Shown here piece by piece: positions 13,077-27,700 of a stretch of 64,000 bases of DNA. The stretch is from Pardosa pseudoannulata (lineage: Eukaryota > Arthropoda > Arachnida > Araneae > Lycosidae). Numbering within the stretch: position 1 is the first letter of the stretch; every line of letters begins with the position of its first letter. The position numbers and the translations under genes were made by a program. Under the pieces are notes generated by a model that made no database searches, had not been told where the DNA came from, and was given only the letters and a program-made list of their open reading frames with translations. The stretch is taken from contig CM063509.1 in assembly GCA_032207245.1 (NCBI GenBank), positions 55,509,502 to 55,573,501 on the forward strand, written 5' to 3'.

Positions 13077-13730
13077 GTTATCAGGGGAAATTATTTATGT
13101 ATTACGAAGATGTACATTTGATTTATCCTTTCACTTAAAAATTGAAGTTCATACCTTGAAGATATGGTTGAAATACATTTCCTACCAAGTTATACAAATT
13201 GCCTTTTATATAACTTTTACTGTTCTATTTGAGTAAAATATTTCTGCAAACACTTCAGTGCTCTTTATAAACTCCGGTGGTATAATCTGGCATGTTAATA
13301 TCCACAGTATGAGGGCAATAAATGTTAAAAGTAGAATTTCAAATTAAAATTGTATTATAACGTGATTTCTATTTGAATAATTCACGGAAATCACTTACTT
13401 CTTTTGTGTCCTTCGGAAGTTGTATATTTGATTTACCCTTTCACTTAAGAATTAAAGTTCATACCTTGAAGATATGAATTAAATACATTTTCTACCAAGT
13501 TATACAAAATGCCTCTTATTTAACTTTTATTGTTCTATTTGTGCAAAAATTTTTTTGAAAACAGTTATAATCTATCATCTTAATATGCAAAGTATGATGG
13601 CAAGCAATCTTAAATGTACCATTGTAATTAGAATTGTATTTAAATGTTATATCTATTTAAATAAATGACTTCGATCACTTACTTCTTTTGTGTCCTTCGG
13701 AGATATACTCCATTAAGGTAGATAATGCAA
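13077..13730. repeat. Receptor 5' flank, tandemly repeated
   Basis: The block at about 13140-13420 (containing accttgaagatatg and ttacttcttttgtgtcc) is repeated in diverged form at about 13428-13700. It matches 21510-21790 upstream of the pseudogene nearly base for base. It probably holds the receptor promoter, but I cannot name elements. Confidence 0.75.
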
Positions 13731-16126
<2,396 letters not shown>

Positions 16127-16184
16127 GGACCTAATCTCAGTTTCAAATATATGTAAAAATGAGTACCTTTGTGGGTCTATATGG

Positions 16185-16756
16185 TGTGCCAGGAATACTG
16201 CTGATTGAGAGCTATCCAGAACTGGGTATGTGTGGTAGCAATTTTCAATCTTCCGTCAGGGGCTTCCTTCTCAGTATTTGAGGTGCGGTCGTAATATTTA
16301 ACACAGGAACAATGCTGTTAGCCGCGAGAGGTTCTAAACGTTTCCGGAGTCTCTGTCGAACTCAAGGCTATTCTCCTTGGACTCCCGAAGTTTCACTGTC
16401 ACAATCGTTTCCTCCGACTTCTGACCTCTGAGAGTCGGACTTCTCTACTTTACTCGATTCGACTTAACTGCCTAAACACCCCCTCCCTCTTGACTTTTCT
16501 TATTTTGTGTATTTTTCATCTGTGTCCATTCTTATCTCTCTTTTCGTCCAATCAGGAGAGCTGTAAACTCTAATTGGTCTCTTTTACCCCGCCTTGAAAC
16601 CGCAAACGTGAAAAAACCTTATCTCTTCAAATTGGGCACTGTCCCTTACGGACTCATAAATAACTTCACAAAGGTACATTCTTATTTATTGTCATGTACG
16701 GAGACGCGATTCTAATCTGGGACTGGGATCAGAACCCCGCCCGAGAATCCCGCACA
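16185..16756. mobile_element. Possible solo LTR or other foreign insert, less AT-rich
   Basis: Base composition here is visibly less AT-rich than the surroundings. The block starts TGTGCC and ends CGCACA, giving a 5-bp inverted TGTGC/GCACA as in LTR ends, and is about 570 bp long. I could not find a target duplication and no other copy is in the window, so the call is tentative. There is no long reading frame. Confidence 0.3.
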
Positions 16757-17590
16757 AGGTGAAAAACTGTTGAAATAATTTTTATTGTCCTCCCCCTTTT
16801 ACAAAAGATGTGATGAGGTCAGATTTAGATCCCAATTATTTTACTTCTCGTATGAATTAATCAATTATATTACTCATCTCATCACAGATATCAATATGTC
16901 TGTGGAAAGGCTGAAAACAGGTCTGTCTATAATCTGAGAACTTGAAGAACATTTAAGGGTACACGGTCAAGAAAGTTCTCCTCGCACTGAAAAAAGTCCG
17001 AGAATCACATTGCAAATCTAATATTTATAGGACGCTTATTAATGGAAATATTAATTAAAAATCACCTCAAATACTAGTTTTTTTTAATCTAAATGTGGGT
17101 TTTTCTGGACAAAGTTACCTAGTGGGAAAACCAGTCTAGTTAATTTTAAAACAAATAAGCTTCCATATTAATCGCTCGTGGCAAAAAAATAAATTGATAG
17201 GGGTTTTTTTAAATAAAAAAAATAACTCGGTTTCGCGAGAAAGAGTTAGACGACTGTGATTACTAATCTGAGTAAAAAATATTAGTTTTTTACTTCAAAT
17301 CTTGGTATCTTCCTTTATTTTAAAGATATTTGGGCATTTTTATACATATAAACTTGTTTAATATATAAAATAGCAGGAACGCTCGTGGTTTGCAAACGGT
17401 GATTAATATACATAACTCTTATAGAATTTGTTTTCTTTTTTTCTTTTATATATAACTCTGTAAATCATGCAGGATTCAGTTTAAGTCATTAGCAAATAAA
17501 CACACCTCTTCCTATATAAAATATATAATATACCCGATGTCCATAATTAAACTTCCTCTCTTTAAAGTTCACTACAGTCGAAATTATTGT
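16757..17590. other. Spacer, nothing recognised
   Basis: AT-rich sequence without coding frames, obvious repeats or RNA genes. Confidence 0.5.
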
Positions 17591-17592
17591 GT

Positions 17593-18033
17593 AATAAGAG
17601 ATTTGAAAAAAAATTTTCAATTTTACAACTCCTCTTCAACCTCCACTCAAAATACAGAATCAAAATTAAATTAATTTTACAATTTACACTAAATCACAAA
17701 TTTGTGATGAAAATCACACTCAGTTTATTTAATTTGTGATTAAGTGAATGTTTCAGTCTATTTAGTATGAATGTTATGTGTTTCCTTTGTGTTTTCTTTG
17801 TTAATTCAACTAGATTTTAAATATTCAATTTTTGTAAAATTTTTCCTCAAAATGTTGTTTTTGTTTATGTATCAATTTGTTGAGTTACGATCCCCTCGCC
17901 AGATTTCAAACGCCACGCTGCAAGCACGCCACGCACGCAAGCTGCAAGCACTCCAATTTCGCCAAATGTGGTTGAAGCACCAACAAGATCCATGATTAGA
18001 AACAGGAGAGTGGGCTAAGAAGAGGAGTTGAAA
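17593..18033. mobile_element. Small non-autonomous element, copy 1
   Basis: This is one of two copies; the other is at 42791-43255. Both begin taagagatttgaaaa and end ggagttgaaaa. An inner inverted pair CAACTCCTCTTC (17626-17637) and GAAGAGGAGTTG (18019-18030) brackets it. A 74-codon frame inside is shared in part by both copies but looks like no known protein. Superfamily not determined. Confidence 0.65.
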
Positions 18034-18149
18034 AAGTAATGAAATATTGTAAGAATGTAATGAAAAGTTAAAAATATGTTTAAACGAAAACAAATGTCTC
18101 AAATTTCCCCACATACACACACAAAATTAATTTTTTAGGAATTCGTGCT

Positions 18150-19560
18150 CCCCTCAGAATTATTTCATAGTGAGTATACGAATTTAAACTTAAACACTTT
18201 TATATCAATTTTAATGTAAAAACTTTTAATTTTAATAATTTAATATTTAAATATAAACGTTTTACAGGCGTAAGATTTACAATGCTTGAATAATATTTGT
18301 TACGAATTTCTCGCAAAACTAAAAGACAACAAGATACTTAAATTTTGAATGTACTTCAATGTCTTTTGCATTTGTTAACACACTATTTCTTTTTTAACCC
18401 CTTCCAGGTTCATTTTATCTCGGGATTATAGGTCAAAAAATGTCAATTTTTTATGCTCATTTTTATACCTACGTAGCTTTTTTAAACATAATAGCATCAT
18501 TCACATACAAACTTTCCTAAAAACTAATATACAAAAAATCAATTTAAATAAATGAATAATTTACTTGTATAGTTGGCTTTCAGAAATCATTAGACTTTGG
18601 AGTCAATTCACACTAACTATAAATATTAAGCTTAGAATATCTAGCTTTTATCTTGAATTAAATTTTATTTATATCCTATGCATTTACATTAACGATTATG
18701 AAATTATTAATCAAAATTTGGTCTTGTATGATACAGTTGAAAGCATTATACTGCACAGAGTCCAACATCGCAATCTGGACGGTAGAACCTTGTTTCTATC
18801 CTTACCTTCTTCCCTCTACTGTCTCTCTTTGAGCAACAAATAATCTAGTAGCCAGAAAAGTAAACAAAAGTATTCGAAACCATAAAAAACAGATGTGAAA
18901 TAATTCGGGAAAGACTGATTGCACAATGTAAAATTTCACAGTGCCCGAGCTACACTCGGGATGAGCCAAGAGGGTACATTTAGCCTGCCCGAGTTCAGCT
19001 CGGGAAAAACCAGGTAGGGGTTAATTATCTGTACGGAATGGTTCATATGAGACCACAAGAATATCCTTCCATTCCTGACAGTCCAGTGGACCATTCCTGG
19101 CTTTCACCCACCTAGGTCACCCTGGAAAATTCTGCTTTTTGATAATCATCTGCCGCTAGGTTTATTAAGATTAACCTCTTTTTCTTTCACCACCAGAATC
19201 CCGTGTTAGGTCTCTTGGAGGCATTCGTAATATAATGTCTTCCCCACTTCCATCTGCGTTTACGCAATATTCTTTTTGTGAGTTTAGTAATAAACAGTTC
19301 ATATCCTTCAAAATTTGATATTTCATTAGGCTACTATATATTAAGAAATTTTTTAAGACATTTCGTATTTAAAGTAACGAGTTTGTTTCACTCCTGTTTT
19401 GTTAGTTTAAAGATTGTACATCATTACAGTATCACTGCTGTAACTGTAGTCCTGAAAATCTGGAATTTAAGTTTGGCTTGAATACTACCCGAGCTTCGTA
19501 TTTTACGTAGTATGGTATATCACACAATATTTGACTCAAACTTTTGACCATTTATTAACA
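18150..19560. repeat. Third copy of the receptor spacer segment
   Basis: Homologous to 9260-10235 and 10250-11410 (for example tcttaaattttgaatgt-like and gagaccac..atatccttcc phrases). The homology is interrupted exactly by the TTAA element at 18398-19020. Confidence 0.75.
18398..19020. mobile_element. TTAA-flanked piggyBac-type MITE with palindromes
   Basis: TTAA sits on both sides (18394-18397, 19021-19024). The ends read inward as CCCCTTCCAGGTT and CCCCTACCTGGTT. Near the right end are palindromes CCCGAGCTACACTCGGG (18944-18960) and CCCGAGTTCAGCTCGGG (18988-19004), 44 nt apart, the outer one 16 nt from TTAA. The duplicate at 9260-10235 shows the unoccupied TTAA at 9701-9704 in the same context (ttaattatctgt). 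No transposase is present. A 92-codon frame (18565-18843) inside is not recognisable. Confidence 0.88.
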
Positions 19561-19731
19561 TTAAGTAATCAACACCATAAGCAAGAAACTAATATACGAC
19601 AATTAGCAGGATATAAGAAAACTGTGTAGCAAGGAACATCGGAAAAAATAAAGTTTTCACGTAGCAACGCAACAAAACACAAGCACAGGACTTTCCTTAT
19701 TGTAGCTTTATATCATATTGTTATATAGTGT

Positions 19732-20282
19732 GTGAGAGTGCAGCTATGTTTGACATAAGGTTTGAGAAACTGATTTGCTCGCCTCACTCACACATTGTGG
19801 GTTGAATGCCCAAGTATTTTTCGCGACACCAGGAAGCATGTGGTGTGACCAGTGAAAATGATTGCACTTAAATTTCACCAAGTTTTGGAGAGTTGTGATT
19901 GGACTCCAGGGGGCGATTCAGGACCATCCTTGGAGTCCCGGTCCTTCTGGGCGTATTGTGCAAAGGGCAATGGAACAACGAACGCATCAGCACAGGATAA
20001 TGGAAAAAGTATAGGGTTGCCTGAGTAGAAAGAAGGAAGAAAAAGAATGCAGCTTTCTCTTGGACATTTGGCAATTTTTTTTTTCAGGCGTAGCACGTGG
20101 AGTGCTTCTTTTAATTTTTAATTTTTTTAAAAGTATTTTTTAGAATATTTTCTTGTCTTTTGTTCAATATTTGAATGTTGTAATATAGATCAGTGGCGTT
20201 TTACTATAATTTAAGACGATATAAAGTAAACTTGGGTTATAAAATGCTCTGAAATAACAACAGCAATGTACTACACCACAGC
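19732..20282. mobile_element. ~550-bp insertion in a receptor 3' flank, type unknown
   Basis: The flank of the 11955 gene reads ttatataatgtatttaat without interruption. Here the same flank is split, with near-identical short repeats atagtgt (19725-19731) and ataatgt (20283-20289) on the two sides. The insert is less AT-rich than its surroundings. Overlapping 68-73 codon minus frames show no recognisable domain. Superfamily unknown. Confidence 0.5.
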
Positions 20283-20347
20283 ATAATGTATTTAATATTA
20301 ATAGATACACGTTTAACCTCATTTTTGTTACACGAGAATGATATTTC

Positions 20348-21443
20348 TTAATGTATAAATGTATCAACATCCACTACTACGGTATAAGAAACCACTGTAG
20401 CAAAGAACATCGGGATAAAAGATTTCTCGACGGCGACTCTTCCCAATATGGTCATACGGATTGTTTTATTCGAGTTGAATAGAAACAAAATATCGTTCAT
20501 TTCACTATCAGATGGTCGGAGGACAACGAGGGAATTAATGATCTCGGAAATTTCAGTAGCTTCTTTAGACGCACCCAAGGCAGCGAAGCACATTTGAGTG
20601 AAGAAAAAAAAGTTATGTGTTGTCAGTAAAATATCTGGAATGTGAAATAAGTTAAATTCTATATATATATTAATATAAGAGTGGTACATGTTATAAAACT
20701 GCATGGTGATAAAAAACAAATAAAGAAATATTGGAAAAGACAGTGCACGGTTGGTTTCTTTCGTTAGGTTCTTTATAGATAGAAAAGCTTTCAAACTCAC
20801 TTTGAGGTTAGGAAAGTGCTCTGACTGAATTGATGTTTTAAAAGTTTCTAACGTCGAACTAAGTTGAATACATATCACTGAATAAAAAATACAAAATGTA
20901 TTTAAGGGAGTGTAACCCATAAAGAATAAAATACATAAAATTGTGGTCGTAATTGTTTGGTTTAGGAGTGACGATCTTGATGCATAGCCGAAAAATACGT
21001 CTTACAGTGCGTAGGCTTGAATTTTAGCTTCATCCATGAAGACAGTCAAAATGTGTAATACCAACACAATCAAGTGAATTACTGCATATTCTACCGTCCA
21101 GGATTTAACTTTTATCTGTAACTGGTGTAAATTCTTCAATTTAAGCTTTGATACTTTGTTCATTATTGTAAGAAGCTCTTTCAAGTTTGCAGTTAAATAG
21201 CACCTAAATATAAAAAAAATTGCGATCTCGCAAGAGTAAGCCATAGAAATGTTGTAATATTTGATCTCTGTGGAATGTAATTAATATTGAGAGGCTGTAA
21301 AGAAAGAAAAAAGCATTTAACAGTAAGCATAGTATTCTTTTTATTAGACTTTTCTTTTCTTGTGTGTTACGTGCAAAACTATTTACGTCATAAATGAAAC
21401 CAACTTGAAATAGGAAAAGAATTATTTTATAAATAGATCTCAT
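20348..21443 (-). pseudogene. Gustatory receptor pseudogene, one frameshift and one stop
   Basis: Homologous over its whole length to the 11955-13076 gene, from start MRSIYKIILFLFQV to the last hydrophobic segment. Two lesions are visible. A one-base insertion near 21258-21262 lies in the codons for HRDQ, relative to the intact paralogue. A TAA at 21002-21004 replaces the Glu codon of the YAMEDVFFGY block (GAA to TAA). The rest of the frame is open and keeps NTFCIFYSVIC and MTILGRVAVEKSFI. Its end is also altered: it terminates DVDTFIH, shorter than the paralogue. The flanks are near-identical to those of 11955-13076, so decay is recent. Confidence 0.88.
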
Positions 21444-21458
21444 GTTATCAGGGGACAT

Positions 21459-23500
21459 TATTTATGTATTACGAAGATGTACATTTGATTTATCCTTTCA
21501 CTTAAAAATTGAAGTTCATACATTGAAGTTATGATTGAAAAACATTTCCTACCAAGTTATACCAATTGCCTTTTATATAACTTTTACTGTTCTATTTGAG
21601 TAAAATATTTTTGCAAACACTTCAGTGCTCTTTATAAACTCCGGTGGTATAATCTGGCATGTTAATATCCACAGTATGATGGCAATAAATGTTAAAAGTA
21701 GAATTTCAAATTAATATTGTATTATAACTTGATTTCTATTTGAATAATTCACGGAAATCACTTACTTCTTTTGTGTACTTAGGAGATATACTCCATTACG
21801 GCAGATGTATCAATATGATAGGATAAATATCCAGAATAGCTACAGATACGAAATCAATTAATATTGTTAATCGAAAAAGAAATTCTCCTCGTAAAATTTA
21901 TTTTGTAAAATAAATGGAATGTTACACTATTATCGAAGATTTTAGCTCTTTTAAAAGATTCTGAAGTCTTCTTTAAAATACGTAATTGTACAGAAAGTCA
22001 TAACTCATATTTTTCCTTCATTTTTTTAAATAAACTTGAGATAATAAATATTTCATAATTTTTTGAATATGAATAACCATTTTAATTTACATTAGTCACA
22101 TTTTAATGATTCCTGAGAAATATATGCCAATACTGTACTTATAATTGCTATGTAATTAAAACAATTATTACAGTAAGAAAAATTGAGGAACAGAATTTAT
22201 TAACTCAGAGATAAACTTTTAAAACTGGCACGATAAATTCTGTAGCTCTGATTGTTGTAAATATGGTAACAATTTGTTCTTAAATACGTTATGCATGCAG
22301 AAGGAAATAGTATATAGTATTTATTCTAACAGAAGATATGTTAAACATATAACTATCACAAAAAATTAAATAGGACCCAATCAATAAACTATTATATCCC
22401 AAATAAGATTGATGTCCGTTTCAAATCCCCTCGGCATTAAAAATAAAATGAATGAATAGTTGATGAAAAACTTAATTTCTTTTTCATGCTTCAACAGCTT
22501 TTCACTGCAAGCGTTATATTCAAAATAAATATATCGATTTCCACAATCGTGAGAGGTTTACGCTTTTGAATTGATAGACGGAAAATAAGTTACTAATAGT
22601 ATCCATTACTCACAAATTTAATAATTTCTGGGATATTTATACCAATCCTATACTTATAATTGCTATGTAATTAGAATTGTTATTACAGTTAGAAAAATTG
22701 AGGAACAGAATTCAGTAACCCGAGACACTGGTTCTTGGATAAACTTTTCTATAACTGAGAAGATAAATTCTATAGCACACATTCTTGTAACTATGGTAAC
22801 AATATATTCTTAAAAACGTTATGCATGCAAAAGGAAATAGTATATAGTATTTCTTCTAACAGAAGATATGTTAAACATATAACTATTCTAAAAAAAATTA
22901 AATAGGATTTAAACAATAAAGTATTATTTCCAAAATAAGATTGATGTCCGTTTCACATCCTCTCAGAATTAAAGATAAAATCAATGAATAGTTGATGTAA
23001 AACTTAATTTATTTTTCATGCTTCAATAGCTTTTAACTGCAGTTGTTATATTCAAAATATATTTATCGATTTGCACAATCGTGGGAGTTTTACCCCTTTG
23101 AATTGAATAGACGAAAAAAAAAGTTTTTTTATTGTAATTTTATAGGGAATCCATAATTCCAATTTTATACATTAAAGATGTCTACACTCAAATCTATTGT
23201 TCTGAAATGTATTAAAGTTGTGTAGGAAATAATAAAGGCATGGGAGTATTTTTTCTGTATGTAAAAAGAACTAGTTCAAACTTTCATCAACGATGTATTG
23301 ACATTAGGACATCAACACTATAAAGAACAAACTAATCTACGACAATTAGCAGGATGTACAAAACTTGAGTAGTAATAAACACAAAATAAAAGATAAAGTT
23401 ACCTCATAGCAATGTTACAAATCACAGCCTTAGGAATTTCGTTATTGAACTTTTATATCGTGTTGTTATATAATATATGTAATATTACAGGGGAGAAATT
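21459..23500. repeat. Receptor 5' and 3' flanks, duplicated spacer
   Basis: 21459-21790 matches 13077-13390. 22080-22600 and 22600-23100 match the doublet at 13990-15060. 23285-23480 matches the 3' flank at 11425-11545. No additional gene is present. Confidence 0.75.
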
Positions 23501-23503
23501 TTG

Positions 23504-24613
23504 TTACATGACAGGAGTGTTTAACCAAGTATAACCAAGAAAAGTATCAAAATCGAATACTACGATATAAGAAACCACAGTAGCAAAGAATATGAGGATA
23601 AACGTTTTATTGATGGCGACGCTTCCCAATATGGTCATGTGAATTGTTTTATTGGAGTTCAATAGAAACAAAATATCGTTCATTTCACTATCAGAGGGTC
23701 GAAGAACAACAACGGAGTGAATACTCTCGGAAATTTCATTGGCTTCGTTAGACACACCGGAGGCAGCAAAGTACATTTGAGTGAAGAAAAAAATATGCGT
23801 TGTCAGTAAAATATCTGGAATATCAAATACGGAAAAGTCCATATATATATTAATATAAGCATAGTACATAAGATAAAACTGCATAGAAATAAAATTCAAA
23901 TATAGAAATATTGGAAAAGATAGTGCACGGTCGATTTCTTTGGTTATGTTCTTTATAGAACGAAAAGCTTTCAAACTCACTTTGTGGTTAGGAAACTGCT
24001 CTGACTGAATTCATGTTTTTAAACATTCTAACGTCGAACTAAGTTGAATACATATCACTGAGTAAAAAATACAAAATGTATTTAAGGGAGTGTAACCCGT
24101 AAAGAACAAAATACATACAATTGTGGTCGTGATTATTTGGTTCAAAAGAGATGATCTTGATTCATAGCCGAAAAATACGTCTTCGATTGCGTAGTCTTTA
24201 ATTTTGCCTTCATCCAAGAACACAGGCCATATGTGTAGTACCAACAAAGTTAAGTGAATTACTGCAAATTCTACAGTCCAGAATATAACTTTTCGCCTTA
24301 GTTGTTTGATATTCTTCAATTTAAGCTTTGATACTTTCTTCATTATTGTAAGAAGCTGTTTGAAGTTTGTGGTTAAATAGCACCTAAATATAAAACAATT
24401 TGCAATCTCGCAAAATTAAGCCATAGAAGTATTAAAAAAGTTATCCCTTCGGAATGTAGTTAATATTGAGAGTGAGTAGACGAAGAAAAAAATATTTAAG
24501 AGTAAGCAGAAAAGTTTTCGCATTGTATTTTTCTTTCTATGAACAAAATAATCTTTATCGTAGATAAAACTGAATCGAAATAAGAAGAGTATTATTCTAT
24601 AAATAGATCTCAT
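23504..24613 (-). pseudogene. Gustatory receptor pseudogene with two premature stops, no frameshift
   Basis: The frame stays in register from MRSIYRIILFLF to the end, about 370 codons, the normal family length. Only two premature stops occur: TAA at 24416-24418 where the paralogue has Tyr (MAYFCE), and TGA at 24011-24013 where paralogues have Ser (before IQSEQ). Both differ by one base from the sense codon. Everything else is kept, including NTFCIFYSVIC, PSDSEMNDILFLLNSNK and MTILGSVAINKTFIL. Either it is a very young pseudogene, or the stops are polymorphic or read through. Sequencing error is also possible. Confidence 0.85.
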
Positions 24614-24719
24614 GTTATAAGGTGAAATCACAATTGTTTACGTAATATTACGAAGATGTACATCTGATTTAGCCTTTCGCTTAATTTATGTTTGATATAT
24701 TAATTTTTAAAAAATGTAG

Positions 24720-27700
24720 TTATTGTATTGTCATTCCTTAAAATATGCCATTGAAAATATATTGTAGACTTAAGAATGCATGTTGAAATAATGCATAATG
24801 TTATATTCTTTCAATTATTCTTTAAGAAAAATTCATCTACTTTTAATCTTAAATTTTTTATCATTAGAACTAAAAAATAAACATTTCAAAGCATGTTGAG
24901 ACATTCACATTAGATTGAAACACATTTCATACCTCCCATAATACAAAACGCCTCTTGTATATCTCTTATCGTTCTATTCATGTAAAATATTCTTTGTAAA
25001 CGCCTAAGTTCTCGTTTTAATCTCTGATAGTGCAAACTTTCTAATTTATATACAATTATGATGGCAAGAATTCGTGAAAATAGCATTTAAAATTAGTATT
25101 GTTTTTGTTGTAACAATAAGTTACATTCGGTTCAGCTTTTTTTACCTCTTCCCTTGAGTCATCCTCAAAGACATGCCAGAACAGGACCGGTTTGAACTAG
25201 AAAGAAACTTCGGACTTCTCCTAACCAAAAGAAGAGTCCGTTGGTTTGGGGGATTCTGACCCCCGTCGTTCTCGAGTTGACCGCTGTTTTTTTCTCCGCG
25301 GGGAAGTTTAATTTTTTAGAGGACAAGGTTGTGACTAGTAGAGAGTAGAATGTGAAAGTTGCTGACATCCGTTGCTTGAGGTATAGACCTTTTGAGAAAA
25401 ATCATCGCCATATTGTTTTTTATGGCCGGCGCCGACTCGAAAGCAGTCTTCGATATCTACAAACGATAAGTTAATTATAGTTGTATTCCTTAGGCATTTA
25501 TTTAATTGTATGAATTCATTTAATCAAGATATATTTGTCCAAGTGTTTATTAATGAGTATTAATTTCTTCTTTCTCAAACACTAGGCCAACGTAACAACG
25601 TATTCGTTGTATCCTTATTCCTGAAAATATAACGTTGAATTTAAATTGTAGACCTAAGAATGCAATATTAAATGTTATATTATTTAAAATATTCATTTAA
25701 GAAAAATTTTTCTACGTTTAATCATTAGAACTAAAAAATAAACATTTTAAACATGTTGCGTCATTTACATTCGATTGAAACACATTTCATACCTTCCATA
25801 CTACAATATGCCTCTTGTATCTTGCCTTATTGTTCTATTTATGTAAAATATTTTTGTAAACACCTAAGTTCTCGTTATAATCTCTGATAGTGCAAAATTT
25901 CTAATTAATATGCAAATTATGTGGCAAATATTCTTGAAAATAGCATTTAAAATTAGTATTGTATTTGTAACAAGTTACATTCGGTTCAGCTCTTTTTACC
26001 TCTTCCCGTGAGTCATCGTGAAAGACATACCAGAACAGGACCGGTTTGAACTAGAAAGAAACTTCGGACTTCTCCCAACCAAAAGAAGGGTCCGTTAGTT
26101 TGGGGGATTCTGACCCCGTCCGTTCTGGAGTTGACCGCTGTTTTTTTCTCCGCGAGGCAGTTTAATGTTTTTAGAGGACAAGGTTGTGACTAGTAGAGAG
26201 TAGAATGTGAAAGCTGCTGGCATCTGTGGCTTGAGGAATAGACCTTTTCAGAAATATCATCGCCATATTGTTTTTTAGGGCCGGCGCCAACTAGAGAGCA
26301 GTCTTCGATATCTACAAACGATAAGTTCATTACAGTTGTATTCCTTAGGCATTATTTAATTGTATAAATTCATTTAATCAAGATATATTTATCCATGTAT
26401 TTATTAATGAGTATTAAATTTTTCTTTCACTAGACCAACGTAACATTATTTTTTACATTTGTTGTATCATCATTCCTGAAAATATACCTTTGAATTTAAA
26501 TTGTAAAAACAAAAATTCAATATTAAATGTTATATTATTTAAATTATCCATTTAAGAAAAATTCTTCTACTTTTAATCTTAAATTTTTAATCATTAGAAC
26601 TAAAAAATAAACATTTCAAAGCATATTGAAACATTCACATTAGATTGAAACACATTTCATACCTCCCATAATACAAAATGCCTCTTGTATATCTCTTAAC
26701 GTTCTATTTATGTAAAATATTCTTTGTAAACGCCTAAGTTCTCGTTATAATCTCTGATAGTGCAAACTTTCTAATTAATATACAATTTATGATGGCAAGA
26801 ATTCTTGAAAATAGCCTTAAAATTAGTATTGTTTTTGTTGTAACGATAAGTTACATTCGGTTCAGCTTTTTTTTACCTCTTCCCGTGATTCATCGTCAAA
26901 CTCATACCAGAACAGGACCGGTTTGAACTAGAAAGAAACTTCGGACTTCTCCCAACCAATAGAAAGGTCCGTTGGTTTGGAGGATTCTGACCCCGTCCGT
27001 TCTGGAGTTGACCGCTGTTTTTTTTTTCTCCGCGGGACTGTTTAATTTTTTTAGAGGACAAGGTTGTGACTAGTAGAGAGTAAAATGTGAACGCTGCTGG
27101 CATCTGTGGCTTGAGGAATAGACCTTTTGAGAAAAATCATCGCCATATTATTTTTTAGGGCCAGCGCCGACTCGAAAGCAGTCTTCGATATCTACAAACG
27201 ATAAGTTCATTACAGTTGTATTCCTTAGGCATTTATTTAATTGTATAAATTCATTTAATCAAGATATATTTGTCCAAGTGTTTATTAATGAGTATTAATT
27301 TCTTCTTTCTCAAACACTAGGCCAACGTAACAACGTATTCGTTGTATCATTATTCCTGAAAATATAACGTTGAATTTAAATTGTAGACCTAAAAATGCAA
27401 TATTGAATGTTATATTATTTAGAATATTCATTTAAGAAAAATTTTTCTACGTTTAATCATTAGAACTAAAAAATAAACATTTCAAAGCATGTTGAGTCAT
27501 TTACATTCGATTGAAACACATTTCATACCTTCCATAATACAAAATGCCTCTTGTATATCTCTTATTGTTCTATTTATGTAAAATATTCTTTGTAAACACC
27601 TAAGTTCTCGTTATAATCTCTGATAGTGCAAAATTTCTAATTAATATACAATTTATGAAGCAAGAATTCTTGAAAATAGCATTTAAAATTAGTATTGTAT

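Noticed and set aside
16185..16756. Confident call of a third solo LTR
   Set aside because: TGTGC/GCACA ends are suggestive, but flanking bases do not form a duplication and no second copy is present; kept only as a tentative feature.
23504..24613. Selenocysteine reading of the TGA codon
   Set aside because: The paralogues have Ser there, the family has no selenoproteins, and another stop (TAA) lies upstream.
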